Source of the DNA: Theocolax elegans
Taxonomy: Eukaryota; Arthropoda; Insecta; Hymenoptera; Cerocephalidae
Length of the DNA: 64,000 nucleotides
Assembly: GCA_026168455.1 (NCBI GenBank)
Contig: CM047430.1
Coordinates: forward strand, 67,185,044-67,249,043
Direction: 5' to 3'
The notes beneath the pieces were generated by a model. It was not told the origin of the DNA. It saw only the letters and a list, made by a program, of their open reading frames with translations, and ran no database searches. Made by a program: the position numbers and the translations under genes. This document shows, in pieces, positions 14,011 to 27,640 of this stretch (positions within the stretch are counted from its first letter, which is position 1; each line of letters opens with the position of its first letter).

Positions 14011-15160
14011 GTTCATTCATGGACATTCTATAATCTGGCCCGTTCAAAACAGGATCACTCGATCTTCGCCTCTTATTCTTATTCTTCTTCTTCTTCTTCC
14101 TTTTTTCGTTACTTTCTTTTTAACCTACCCCTTTACTGCTTATCGCTCTCGAAATTAGCTCGGATAATTGATACGACGATAGTTTTTGTTTCAACGGTAC
14201 GGTTTTCACGCGTATTTACGTGTCTTTTACGAGAGATTTTATAACGCTCTTTTTCCGCAGATCGTTGTTATATAATCGTTTGCGGGAGGTATATATATAT
14301 GTACGTACCGATAGCGAAACGAGCTGCCATGCAATAAAACTCTTAGTTTGTGGTTTATTCCGTGTCGTGTGCTTTTTTTTTGTTTTACGACGCGCACTTT
14401 CGAGCGATACACCCGATTAAAAGTGAATCTGCCTTCGATTTGATCGCGCGAGTTTTCTGACTCTTGAGTGAGTTTTATGCTTGGTGTCACGATCTCCGAG
14501 TTATTATCTATTTTCTCGCGACGGTTTATCGAGTATAACCTTCGACCGTCCTATCGGGGAGTGTGATAATGAACTTGATAACCAGTTGATCAACTTCTTT
14601 TTTCTTCGGCGAAAACAATTAATTTAATTTAATATAACTTCTCGATGCAATGAACTCGAAGCAGCCTTTATTAATCTAATCGCAATGACATTGGGGAATT
14701 CTGATAAACCACGCAAAAGGCCATAATTGTGAAAAAGTTGATCGTTTCGAACAATCGATGATCGTTACACCATTTCGTTATTGTGAAAATGTCTGCACTT
14801 TGTAAAATGCAATCTATGAAAAGAAATATAATAAATTGGAAGAATTTGTATAGTAAAATGGCAAAGTTATAATTTTTAAAAAGTATAATCATCATTTTCA
14901 TAAAACTTTTGATTTTGAAGGTATAAAAATAATTTATACGATTTATATTTTTATCCGTTTAGATATATTTTCATACAAATCATATCAGTTCCCATTCTTT
15001 TCTTCGACATACTTACGTAGCTGAAATTATTCAAATAAAATCTCGTCGATCCGGAACGACAACGATGAAACCTTATCGATATTCGAGAACGCAAAATAAA
15101 AGGAAATTCATGAAAAACGGAATCGCGATGTAGAGCGATTCTCGTGCGGTCGAAATCATC
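14011..15160. other. noncoding spacer
   Basis: AT-rich in its second half, with no gene visible. A polypyrimidine run lies at about 14070-14106. Confidence 0.6.
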
Positions 15161-15869
15161 AATGTCAAGATTATCTCGGGAGGTTGCAAAACATCTCGGT
15201 AACGTAAGGAGGTCGAACTTCTGACCTCGGAGTATAAAAATCGCGTGTCTCGGACGGGGCGACGACGAGAGAGGAGGGGTGCGGGGAGTCCGAGAAAATA
15301 ACACACGGGGAAAAAAAAAGAATGTGTGCCGAAAAGAGAGTGAAAATAATGAGCGCGGAAGTAGGGAAGAGGTGGGATTGTTCCGCGAGCTGTTCTGACG
15401 TAACGGGGAAGGTCGAGGAACGTTGAGGGACCTGACTCGATCCGGGCGCGAGTAGCGGACGGGTGTAAAGGCAGGGCAATATAAACGAACGTTTACAGGC
15501 TCGTTACATTTTTATGGGCTCGACGTCGAGGCTCCGTCTCCCTCTCGCGCTCCCATCAGTGGAATGTCGTAAACCATCGACTGACTCCTCGCGCGCGCAC
15601 GGGGCCCGGGCACTCTGCGTGTCTGTGTGTGCGTCTGTGTGCCCTCGGCCTTGCAACCCCTTCGCCCAGACTTCCGGCCGAGCTGTCTCCGGCTCGTCTG
15701 GGGCGGCCTCGCGACTCTGACGTCACGCGGTTACGCTAAAATACTTAAGTTACGTCACTTTATTGGCCGCGATCGTAAAATTTTTTACGTCCTCGACACC
15801 CCGCGAGTGAGCGAACGAGCGAGAGAGACAGAGAGACCATGTGCTGCGTTACGTGCCGTCGTTTCGTCC

Positions 15870-15900
<31 letters not shown>

Positions 15901-16740
15901 GCTCGCGATGCGACGCCCTTCCTCGGGATTTTTAATTTTACGAGTCGCCGTAAAGTCCATTCATCGTTTCCAGGCGCAAACGACGTCCTCCGATTTGCAT
16001 TCGATACCACGAGGAGTGAACGTCTTCCTCTCTGTTTATGTACCTGTTACCCCTAGGATTTATGGCTTCTACTCGACGGCACGCGAATGCGGGTCAAGAT
16101 TTCCTATAGTTAATTACCTCGTCGTCTCAGCTGCGTATTGCTCGCACGCGTACACGCGGGACTATACGCACTCTTCCATTCAACAAAAATTAGTGTTACG
16201 TGAAATTGTTTAGCGAATAACTCGGTGAATAATGATGGGATCGAGAGACCAGCGAACGAAAGCAAGAGAGGCCCATGATTTTTCGGTAGTCGAAAAACGC
16301 CTCTGTAACGCCCCGCCCACGAAGCCATTTTCGTGGTACTCGGAGGTGACGGCCCCCCGTCACACCCCTCGAGGAAGGTCATTGGCTGCTCGCGCGGCCA
16401 TTACCGGGCTCATTATGCAAACTATGCGAGGAATCCATGATGGCCGCTGCGCGACCGACCAATCGCCGTGGACCCGAGGGCGGCCATCGACGCGTCGCTC
16501 GGTCGCGCTACCTCACGGGAATCACCTCAACCTCCGGCTTCCTCGCGCACCCAACAGATGTCCCTGCTACTAGCAACCCGCGCAACCAAGGACAAACGCC
16601 GATCGATCCTCTCCGCGCCTCGCTCGCCCACTAGCTTCCTTTCCTTTCTTCCTTCTCTTTTCGACGATTTACGGCCGACTTTCGGGGCTCATTTTATTGA
16701 ATTCGGATTCGCCTTTCGCCTTTCGCCTATCGCGGGCTAA
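15161..16740. promoter_or_regulatory. CpG-rich, GAGA/Pho-rich island: candidate PRE or noncoding-RNA promoter
   Basis: The densest motif island in the left half. It holds (TC)n at 15875-15900; Pho/YY1-type sites GCCATTTT (16324-16331), GCCATTAC (16397-16404) and GCCATCATG on minus (16436-16444); another GCCAT core at 16483; two CCAAT boxes (16381-16385 minus, 16459-16463 plus); a GC box CCCCGCCCAC (16311-16320); and an octamer-like ATTATGCAAAC near 16413. ATTTATGGC at 16058-16066 resembles an Abd-B site. A (CGCCTTT)n tract ends the block at about 16708-16731. The mix fits a Polycomb response element or a promoter of an iab transcript. Activity is inferred, not seen. Confidence 0.45.
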
Positions 16741-18880
16741 AGGATGTTCTCTACTAAACTCAATGCCCGGATGATTAATTATCGGTTGTAAATGTTGCGT
16801 GCAAGGTGGGACCCGTAAATCTTCGACCCGATTCGATATAATGCCTAGATATGGAAATTTTTATTTACGATTCTCCTGGATACATTAGCCTTTAATTGCC
16901 TTTTAATTCATTAGTTTAATTTTCTCTTTGGCTTATTGTTAGAGGCAATAAATTTTGGTTATAAAATTCAAGCACACCATACACGTCTGTCTAAGTGAAT
17001 CGGTTTTATTTTCGAAAGATATCGTTCGTTAATTCAATTATTTTTATTCACTTTTTAGATTGCGCCTTATATTCGATTGAGTAAATTAATAAAATAAAAT
17101 AATAAAATAATTACACTCACTATACGTGCTTTTAAGATTGTTTAAAAATGATTATCCGCAGTGAAGATTACGCGATTACCAATTTTTATGCTAACTATAT
17201 GGTCATCAGCTATCGGTTTAAAGGAAAATAAATAATCATCGGCAGCGAATTTATCTAAATTCGAAAATACACGTTACGACAAAAGTGTATATTCGAAAAC
17301 GTAAAATATTCAGCTGCAAAATGCCATAACCGTAGATCGTAGCATGAGTCACTTAGTAAATTTTCCAGCTTTCAAATATTAAAATAACTCGTTAAGCGGA
17401 AAAAAGGAAAAAGAAAAACTTGTGTTTATCGTAGCTGTGAATGTACACATTCTTATCATGAATATAAATAAGCAATCGATGACGCATCGAAAAATAATTT
17501 TAACGTCGGATTGTCTAGGAGTAAGTAAGTAAGTGAGGTAAGGTATCCCTTTTATTACTCAAGTTCAAAGCGACTGGTTAGACAGAAGAAGAGTGAGAGA
17601 ATTCGCAAAACGCTTCACCCACGAGCGATTTTATGAGCTTGCGTTAGAGCTGTTCCTATCGTTGTTATATACATTCGATTATTGTTCTCATGAATATTTC
17701 ATAGCTTCGTGAGGTTCGCACACATACACTCACATATACCTATATACACGCATATATATATACACCTTGGGAAAAGTAAAAGTTACGGTTTGCGATTATT
17801 CGTATATAGGATGCTAAAGCGAGAGAGAGACTAGGTCAGTATTAAAAATTGACGAGGAAGCGCACGCGCGTAAACCGATTAAAATTACGTTTTATGGCAT
17901 CGATTAAATCTCTCTCGTATAACCGTTAAATCGTTTCAACCGTGTCATAAGTAGAGACGGTCCTTCGTATGCGTCCCTGGTTTTCCTGTATAAATCAATT
18001 AATCGATGACCGATCAGTGCGTCTTTTCAAATTAATCGTTCGATCGAAGGAATCCTTCTTTTTTTATTCCTTACGTCAATTACGTGGCCGTTTAAATAGT
18101 TGCCGCATTATTAATAATTTTTTGTTAATTTCACACGATAATGTGATATTATCTTTTATTCATTAGCGTAAATGGAGTCATTAAATTAATTCGCGATTTA
18201 GAATATAATTTCGCTTAGTTTAATGGCTCTCAACTTTACAATGTGAAAACTGGATTGTAAATCGTGTTTAATGAGTTATTATCATAACCTCTGCGTCATT
18301 ATTCTTTCGATTCGCTTGATTTTAAAGAGCTTGTCAAGTGATTATTTATCAAATTGTATACTCGTAACATTATATACCAATGGTATGTAAATATTGTTTG
18401 TTTTGAAATAACATTGCAATGGTAACGTATCGTGTAAGTAAAGCAAATATCGCTTTTCCGCATCTAGAAATTAAATTAGCTTCTGATATTACAATCAAAT
18501 TTTGTACTCCGTGCTCGCAATATACGTTCCACACTTCATTGCAACTCTTTTGTCTGGAACGATGTTTACAAACAGTAAATAAATAAATAATAGTAATAAG
18601 CTCACTGACCAATATGGAAGAAGAGTAAATTCAATTAAAATTTGATCCAATAAGCTGAAGTTAAATTCATACGTTTATAATTAAAAGTGACGAGAGGAGC
18701 CAAACTAAATGGAAATCGAAAAAGTCAACAATCCGCTTTATATTAAAAAAAAAGAAAGTTAAATGAAAAAGCATCTACCCTTTGCGATAATTTTAGCGAT
18801 ACGGCAGACAGTAATTTACAAAGTTCTTTCTTCTTTTCTCTCTAGCCTCTTCTTTCAAAAGTCGATATCCCTAATACATA

Positions 18881-18925
18881 TGTGTGCGTGTGCGTGTGCG
18901 TGTGCGTGTGCGTGCGTGTGTGTGT
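18881..18925. repeat. (TGTGCG)n alternating purine-pyrimidine microsatellite
   Basis: About 45 bp of strictly alternating T/C and G, grading into (TG)n and then TA-rich sequence. Potential Z-DNA former. Confidence 0.85.
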
Positions 18926-19329
18926 ATGAATGTGTATATATATATGTATATAACGGAGTACAGTCCACTTAGGGCGTCTCTGTGTGTGCCTCTGTCTCTC
19001 TTTCTCTCTCTTTCTTCCTTTCTTTCTTTCCGTCTGAGACTTTTTCTTTTTGTCTCGCGAAGCTATCTCTTTGGCTACCTACACCCTCGAGCAAACGGAG
19101 AAAAAGATCGAATAAGAGACGGAGACTCGGGCAGTTTACGAGCCTCCCTTATCCGGAGAGCGACACGAGAAAACAGCCGAATCGCTACGGGAGAAACGGT
19201 TTATCGCCGGAACGCTCGCGCTCGAGAGATCCTCCGGCTTAAGGCCGGAGCTCTGCTGGCGTCTCTTTCTCGAACTCGAATCCGGATAATTATATCCAGG
19301 GTTTTATTATGCCGCGCGAAAGATATCAC

Positions 19330-19334
<5 letters not shown>

Positions 19335-19384
<50 letters not shown>
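19335..19384. repeat. (AG)25 microsatellite
   Basis: Fifty uninterrupted bases of AG, a potential multivalent GAGA-factor site or triplex former. Confidence 0.95.
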
Positions 19385-19388
<4 letters not shown>

Positions 19389-21050
19389 GTGCATAGCGAA
19401 CGAAAAAAAATAACCATACACTCGGGGAATCCCTTGATGTGGGCAACGTTCGTTCCTTCTATATTTTATTTTTTACCCTCAACCTTCGTTATTGACTGCA
19501 TTGGTTTTATACACATACGCACACATATATATATATACGTGCTTATAAATGCTCGATAGAATCTCCAAGTCTAACAGCACAAGTTTAAACTCGTATGAAC
19601 AATGTCTTATGCATATATATATATATAGGTATATGTAATCTACGAACGGTATTAACGCGCATCGCGAGTATCGTGCTAATGGAATGAAAACGGATTGGCT
19701 TTCCACGGTGAAAAACGCACGATCTATTTGAGTATACGAGGAGTCTTTTTACGCGCTCGTTCGGTCAGACTTTACTTATCGAATATCTACTAAATGCCTA
19801 CATATATATATATATACACGCGTGTGCGATTCCAGAGCTTTTTTTCTAGCTATAGCTCTCCCTCTCTCTCTCTCTCTCCCTCTCTCTGTCAATTTTATTT
19901 TAACTTCTTTTTCGCAAATGTATACGCGATAATCTCTTGCTCGAGTAATAATTCTGTATTGAATGCGTAGGTTTTTTCGTTTTCTTCTCGAGATCTCTTA
20001 CTCGAGAATATGCGATGTTTTACGTAAGCCAATTCGCATGCTGTACATCGCAAACTCGGCTTATCAAATGTAAATAAATTTCGTATTTTATTGTCGAAAT
20101 GGTTCTCGAGACGACATGGAAATGGATAATCAAAGAAAACATTCACTTCTTACATGTTTCAAGGAATGAAGCAACTGTCTCGACTCCTACGCATCTGTTT
20201 AACACTTTTTTACACCGAGATGTAAATTTATATTTTATTCACATAAATAAATTCAATCTAAACCTTTCAAATATTGTAATGATCGTTGATAATATTTCTG
20301 CGAATTACAAAATGTCGCGCTTGCTCGTTTTTTTTACGGAGTTATTTTCAATTGCGTGTAGATTCTAGAAATGCCATTACATATTTTATTTTATTAATTT
20401 TTTGCGTTGTTATTATTAAATTCGTGTAAATCATAATATTAAAATATAATTTAAATTATGCATTAGTAGGGGATAAAAAAATTAATGGTAGTGCAGGTTT
20501 AATTTTATTTGATTAATCGCTTATTGCATCAGATATTCTGAAAAGTTTTAATCTATATATGAAAAGTTCGTACAGTTATTCAGCGCACGCGCATAACTCT
20601 AAAGCAATTTAATCGGATTAAGTTAGTTTAAAAAATGTAATTTATATGATGAATTAATGACAAAAATATGCAGAAAACAAACTATACATACACGTATAAA
20701 AACATAAATTAATCCTCTCCGAAATATTCGATGTCCAGGACTATATTAACTTAATTTGATTCTTTATTTCACACTTTTTTTATTTAAAAAAATTCGATAC
20801 TTATACCAGAAGAAAAAAAGACTCTAAAATCCCGTTTGGGAAAAATAAACGAATAATTTAATTCAAAATTTGGTATACAAATACTTTTCTTTTATTTTTC
20901 ATCGATGTTTTTTTTACAATATTATAATCAAAAGGCAGTATAATAAATATGATGAAGAAAGAGACGGAGAGAAAAAGAGTCGATGCTCTCTCCTCTAACA
21001 AGGCTTATTTTCAGAAGTTTTATTGAGTGAAGCGATTCTGGGAGGCTCTT

Positions 21051-22750
21051 GAACCGATTTATAATGGTTCGTCCCAACATAAACCCGGCCATTGAGTATC
21101 GCATTAAAAAGCGCGCATCGCCTCGCTACTTAATATCGAAAGTCAAAGGATGCCTGTAAAAGCTCTCGAAACGAAAGATAACCAGGCACGTGCAATGCGC
21201 GCATTTGTATATAGGTATATATACCGGAGAAAAGTTCACGCCCAACTCTTCTGCGCTCCCTCAAGTTGATCACATGGCGCATCTGGCAAGGCTGCACCGA
21301 GAAAGAACTTGCCAGTCCAATCATTTTTGTCCTTATACTCGAAGCGTTCGATCGATTAAACGCCGCGTAGAGGCGGAGGCGAGCACACGCACACGCACGT
21401 ACACACTTGGTTCGCTACGGGAGACCAATCGAAGACGCTCTCGCTCGAACGTGGCAAAAACCAATTTTCGTACGTTCCAGGACATTTCACGGTGGATCGC
21501 TCTTCATTTTTAATTACATATACGTATTTAATTATATCGTTCAATGGAGTACGACACGATTACCCATAACAAACGAATGAGTTATCAATGTTATTTATCT
21601 CTCTACCGAGTTTAACTGGCAGATCCTCCTACCCTCATTTTTTTCTTTTATTACGATAATGTTATTGACGTGAAATATAAATTATTACTCATAATATATA
21701 TATATATATAGGTATATATACGTATCGGGGTGTAACGCTTTTAAATTTACTAGCTTTTAGATAATTATTCCTCGTCTAGAAGTTTATTCTCATTAAGGTA
21801 AATGTAATCGTTTTTAATCCGTTCACTCAAATCGTTTTTTCATTGGCAATCGCGCATACTTGAGTATTAGTTTTCATAAATTAACCATTGCGGGAAAAAT
21901 GTTACGCGTATATTTAAAAAAAAGGAAATATAATAACAACAATAATAATAATAATAATAATAATAATAGTATAAAGCCAATAATAATAATAAGAATTAAT
22001 GTTATTCTACAAACGAGGAATATCCTTTTGCGCGAGAAACCGCTTAACCAGTCGCTTTTTTAAACAATAAACTATCAATTTTATTGGATAAAGATTATTT
22101 TAAAATACAATCAATGGCGACTTTTATTACGCTTCACATTGAAATTTACTTAAATAAATGCATATAAGAATCGCAATTTACATAACCAGATGAAAAGCCG
22201 CGTTAAAACAATTATACGTATATATACATATGTATGTAGCTTGCACCGATATCGGGATTTTCCTCGCGAAAAAATGTCAAACGAGCGAAATAAAAAAATG
22301 GGGGAGACAGAGAGAGAGAGAGAGAGGGAGAGAGAGGAAGAGCATTTGCCAAAAGATACGATCGAAGCGTACGATCAAAGTGCAAAAGCGCATTACGGTA
22401 TATAAAATTGCGGAGGCATTGACCGTGCCCATTCGGTTACATTTCGCGCTGGAGCAGGCATATAAACGTCGCGTACGGTGCGAAAATATCATTTCGCGCG
22501 TCCGATCAATCGCCCGTAATATTAGCCGGCATCCATTCCCTCTCTCTCTCTCCGTCTCTCTCTTCTCGGTCTCTCGCTTGCGCAGCCGACGTCGGGCCGC
22601 AATCGTTTTATTCCACTTTGGAGCATCAACTCGGTAATTTTACGAGGCCGTAAACAAGACTCCGGCGCGCGCGGCTATCGAGTTACGTGTCAACTGTCCC
22701 GGGGAGGCTCGTCCGAGGATCGCCTCCATTATACATCCGAGATTCGGTGG
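21051..22750. other. mixed noncoding DNA, GC-richer ends
   Basis: No gene. GC-richer patches lie at 21060-21500 and 22420-22720. Between them are (AAT)n at 21941-21968 and an interrupted (GA)n at 22308-22337. Confidence 0.55.
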
Positions 22751-24391
22751 GGCCCCCTTTCCTTTTTTTTCGACCTTTTCCTACGTTCCTTATGTATATT
22801 CCTTTTTTTTTTCTTTTTAATTTTGGAACTATAGTACGTGTACGGTCCCACGGGACCGCTTTTCTATTCTAGATTAAATTCGTAAACTCGCTGGATTCTC
22901 TACGTCGGTGTATACAGGTATATATATATTATACACGCATAGGCTGTTAATACGCCGCCTTTTACGTATTTTATTTACGGATTTACGTCTTATTCTTCTC
23001 GGGGAGTTTCGAAATTTTCCTCCACCTGTTACGACGACTCTCCTCTTTCTTTCTTCTTGACTAGCTGGAAATTTGATTAACATCGGAATTTATACGTTCT
23101 CGAGGGAACTTTTGTGGGCTTGTAGGTATACATATCTAACACAACGAGTTCATATACCGAATAAATATTTCAACCTTCCGGTTTTACAAATTATCGAAGA
23201 ACCATTGTAATAATTTAACGCGATAACTTACCTCGAGTGGTTATTTACCTATTTATTCACTGGTTATATAACGAACCGCGACTATACGCTAAGATATGGA
23301 ATTTTATAGCGTAGGATGCTAATCCTGAAATTTTTTTTTTCACGAAACGAATCAGCGCGATAAATTCACGGGATTATGCACATATACGCCGGGTATATAA
23401 TTTTAACGTTTTAACGGAACGATAATAAAGTACAATAAAATATGCAATATACATCCGCACGCCTAGTTTATGTACGCGTTAATAATATTTTATTTAAATC
23501 ACGATGGAATTGGAGCGAGATTCATGTGTAAGACGAATAATTTTCGCGAGGTCGAGTAACGAGTAGCGAGGGTTAATAAAGGAAGAGGAGGAGAGTAAGC
23601 GAATTGGGTGCATAGTTATTCGTCATTGGACGTGAAAATCCGTCGTTCGGAGATGTGCGCGGTGTAGCGTAATTACGCGAGTCAAAGAGGAAACCACAAG
23701 AGAGATTAAAGGCGTATCAGCGTTGTCGCGCACGCGGATCGGTCGCTCCCGGTGCGCGAGCGTGTTTATATAAAACGAATTTCGCACGTGTTTAACGGCG
23801 GCATAAAACGCCAGGCGAGCCGCTCGTCCACTGCGCGATTCTCGTTCGCAGATACTATATTACCCTACCCTACATTACCCCCGTTCCCTCCTTTGCCCTT
23901 CTCCGTTCATAGGGAACCAGGCATGTCGCCTCGACTGTCATTATCGTAACTTACCTCTCGTGTAATGAGGATGCGCACTCCTCTCTCTCTCTCTCTCTCT
24001 TCTATATGCCAGAGACATCGCAAACTTTGGTAGACCTGCGCAGAAGCTACCGCCTCTCTCTTACTCTCTCGTGGTCAATAATTATCAACGTTTTGATTCA
24101 CGTTTCATGACTCTTGGTTATTTGTTTTCTTGATCGTTACTTTACGATTATGATGTTCTATCGTTTACTTTATTTATACCCAACCTTGTCTCTATTTACT
24201 TACCTTTTTTTTATCCTTCTCGCTGCGACGCTCATTGTTGAGAAAAACGACATATTTATGAAGAGTTGACATAATAAATTAACGATATAGCCAACGACGA
24301 CTGTAAATTAAGTTTACAAAAAAAGTAATTACATATCTGGAGGAAGGAACATACACTGGCGTTAATATAAAATAATTATTATATTACAATG
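22751..24391. other. noncoding DNA with TATA-like motif and TC tract
   Basis: No gene. A CpG-rich patch at 23600-23960 includes TATATAAAA at 23767-23775, in a 13-base context shared with 63090-63102. (TC)n lies at 23980-24001. The rest is AT-rich. Confidence 0.55.
23767..23775 (+). promoter_or_regulatory. TATA-box-like motif
   Basis: TATATAAAA inside a CpG-rich patch, with GTTTATATAAAAC as the wider context. A plus-strand start would fall near 23797. No transcript is known to me, so this is only a motif match. Confidence 0.25.
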
Positions 24392-26346
24392 TTTGATAAA
24401 AGGTGTAGTTAGTTTTATGTATTATATTCAATTTTTATTTTTATGGTGATTAAAACTACGTACTAAGCGATTCGACGATCTGATGATCTGATGTAACAAA
24501 ATGTGTAGAAACGTTGTATTTCTCATCGTCAAATGGCAGTTGGGTTATTAACGTAATTATTTAATGAATATTTATAAACAGTCAATACAAAACGCAACTA
24601 CCAATAGATAATTATAAAGAAACAATTAACTGAATATAAAAATATTATACACTTATATATACGTGACGAGTAAGCTTTCAGATATTTGCTTTAAATAAAT
24701 TATTACGGAACAATTTTTATACGTCGTTTCAAGCGTTATACTGATTATTTAATTGCATAAATTGCAATACATTTATTGCTTGAGTAACAAATTCATGTGC
24801 ACGTTGCAGCTAACCTAAACCATTCTTTCTCTTCGTTATTCGTTCATTAAGCCGAGGTTTTTGCTGGTCGGGGGCGGGCATCAAAAATATAACATACATA
24901 CATAAGCATGTATAAATTATTGTTAAATCGTATTACTTTAGAAGCGGTTTAATGCAAAGTTGCGATAAACAGCGTGCATAGAAGAAGTCGACTTTACATG
25001 ATTAAAATTTACATTTGTAGTCAAATATCAATTGCACTGTTAAAATTTGAACATAAAAAAATGAAACATATTTCTTTCACATGTATTACATCACCGATAT
25101 TAAATCAATACTAATTGATAGTGTGAAATTTGAAAATGACACGAAATAGATAGAATGAGCACAGTCTACATAAGTATTCTATATATACTCTCGCTCTCTC
25201 TTTCTATCTCTCGTTTTATTTATTAAAACAATTATACAAGATAATTTATACGGCAATATATAATACATTTTACATTTGAAAAACAAAAGTGCTTGTAGTA
25301 AATCAATTAATAAATTTAAAATAATTTAGCAATGTTTACTTGAGAGGTTAAAATTATTTCGTTTGCGCGCGTTCAATTCAAAATATTAATTTTTATTTTC
25401 ATGACAGTTGCACGTTGTTATAGTTAATTTCGTAGGCAATAGCCTAAACTTCCCTCGTAGAAATCTTATCACAAATGTAACGTTTTTAAGCCAAAAAAAT
25501 GGCCAAGTGTCATAAAATACCAAATAAATGCCCAATAAATGGCAAAATTAGAGTTTTATTTAACTTTCAAATGTTGAATTTCTACTAGGGTTACGATGCA
25601 CGTAATCCTTGAATAAGAAATGACAAAGGTAATCTCAAATTTCGGGTAAGAAAATATTCCAAACAATCCACGTAAGTTCGTGTGAACTCCGAGCGACATA
25701 ACTATGAATATGGAACCAGCGACACGCGACAGTACGCCAGAAAGCGAAACGCAACGAAATAATTATAATCTAGACGTATATATCTGATAGAGCAATCGGT
25801 ATTTGAAACGAAAAAAATAAAGCCGAAAAATTCTCTGAATTTAGAGGAGTACGTTATCAAATCCATGTAACGCACAACGGCCAACTGGTTTACTTGGACG
25901 GAGTCGCAGCGGTACAAAGTAATCCCGGCTCGTACGGAATGACAAAGCTGTCCTATCCATATTACGTATACGTACACACGTCCGACCGAAATCGCGCGCA
26001 ACCCGGGCAATTAAAGAACGAAAAAGGAAAGAAAAAATAAATAAAAATATAAAGAAGTAGTAGTGGTGTGGATTTGATAAAATATACGTGTAGCGGTATC
26101 CTGGATGCATTCCTGAAAAAGCTTTCGAAACGCGCGTGAGAGTATTCGACTGGGCAGGTCCTAGTCAGAGAGAGGAGAAGAAGCGACGTTGCTGCAGCTC
26201 TCTCTCGGTTCTATCGATCGTACCGAGGGAGCTCTCGGGTAGGAGGGGACCCGTACCCGACCGCCTCTGTATACCAACGCGAACCCGGTATGTCTGTAGC
26301 TCCGGGGGGAGCTTGCACCACCGAGCTTACGCAGCCCCTGGAATTT
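24392..26346. repeat. tandem duplication, copy A (shorter)
   Basis: This 1955-bp block is repeated directly as 26345-28815. Apart from two missing blocks (335 bp and 179 bp) the copies are nearly identical. I count roughly a dozen single-base differences, mostly homopolymer-length changes plus two substitutions. The junction with copy B (at 26345-26346) has about 2 bp of microhomology. Two identical open frames (25702-26010 and 25841-26110, minus) recur in copy B simply because the DNA is duplicated; they resemble no known protein. The pattern fits a recent tandem duplication or an uncollapsed second haplotype in the assembly. Confidence 0.95.
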
Positions 26347-26800
26347 TGATAAAAGGTGTAGTTAGTTTTATGTATTATATTCAATTTTTATTTTTATGGT
26401 GATTAAAACTACGTACTAAGCGATTCGACGATCTGATGATCTGATGTAACAATGTGTAGAAACGTTGTATTTCTCATCGTCAAATGGCAGTTGGGTTATT
26501 AACGTAATTATTTAATGAATATTTATAAACAGTCAATACAAAACGCAACTACCAATAGATAATTATAAAGAAACAATTAACTGAATATAAAAATATTATA
26601 CACTTATATATACGTGACGAGTAAGCTTTCAGATATTTGCTTTAAATAAATTATTACGGAACAATTTTTATACGTCGTTTCAAGCGTTATACTGATTATT
26701 TAATTGCATAAATTGCAATACATTTATTGCTTGAGTAACAAATTCATGTGCACGTTGCAGCTAACCTAAAGCATTCTTTCTCTTCGTTATTCGTTCATTA

Positions 26801-26932
26801 ATAGTATATTACGATACATGGCCAGAAAGTTGGATTTCCTGGCGTGCGTGATATGACGGCCGAGGCGAAGCCGAGGTCGTCATAAAACGCAGGCCAGGGC
26901 ATCCAAAATTCTGGCCGAGTGTCGTATACTAT
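26801..26932. repeat. long imperfect inverted repeat (hairpin H1)
   Basis: Arms of about 60 bp (26801-26858 and 26876-26932) pair with few interruptions: ATAGTATA/TATACTAT, GGCCAGAA/TTCTGGCC, TTGGAT/ATCCAA, and CGTGCGT/ACGCAGG near the top. The tip is CCGAGGCGAAGCCGAGG (26860-26876), in which GCGAAGC is a known exceptionally stable DNA mini-hairpin and the flanking GA/GA steps can form tandem sheared pairs. No coding capacity. Absent from copy A. Confidence 0.85.
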
Positions 26933-27090
26933 TTTTCTTTATCCCAGTCCGAAAGTACATCTAATAATTAGGTAAACTAATAGAAAATGTCCGGTGCCGC
27001 AATATTCGTCTGCAGCTTCTTTCGTGGCCTGCTTCAGAGTCATCCAGATGTAACTCTCGTACCGCGACGTGACACGCGATATTCAATGTT

Positions 27091-27180
27091 TGTTATATAT
27101 TTGATGCCCGCCCGACATTTGCAAAACCGAGGCGAAGCCGAGGTTTTTGCTGGTCGGGGGCGGGCATCAAAAATATAACA
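27091..27180. repeat. inverted repeat (hairpin H2) sharing the H1 core
   Basis: TGTTATAT...ATATAACA outer ends, TTGATGCCCGCC/GGCGGGCATCAA middle, and the same 17-base tip CCGAGGCGAAGCCGAGG at 27127-27143 as hairpin H1. Copy A of the duplication retains only the right arm of H2 (from 24851), cut at the hairpin tip. Confidence 0.85.
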
Positions 27181-27640
27181 TACATACATAAGCATGTATA
27201 AATTTATTGTTAAATCGTATTACTTTAGAAGCGGTTTAATGCAAAGTTGCGATAAACAGCGTGCATAGAAGAAGTCGACTTTACATGATTAAAATTTACA
27301 TTTGTAGTCAAATATCAATTGCACTGTTAAAATTTGAACATAAAAAAATGAAACATATTTCTTTCACATGTATTTACATCACCGATATTAAATCAATACT
27401 AAATTGATAGTGTGAAATTTGAAAATGACACGAAATAGATAGAATGAGCACCGTCTACATAAGTATTCTATATATACTCTCGCTCTCTCTTTCTATCTCT
27501 CGTTTTTATTTATTAAAACAATTATACAAGATAATTTATACGGCAATATATAATACATTTTACATTTGAAAACAAAAGTGCTTGTAGTAAATCAATTAAT
27601 AAATTTAAAATAATTTAGCAATGTTTACTTGAGAGGTTAA

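Larger units (their letters stand above)
16741..21050. other. AT-rich noncoding DNA with microsatellites
   Basis: No gene. Abd-B-like TTTTATGAGC at 17629-17638 and TTTTATGGC at 17890-17898 are the best single sites. (GTGTGC)n at 18881-18925 and a 50-bp (AG)25 at 19335-19384 are listed separately. A small GC-rich patch lies at 19050-19300. Confidence 0.6.
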
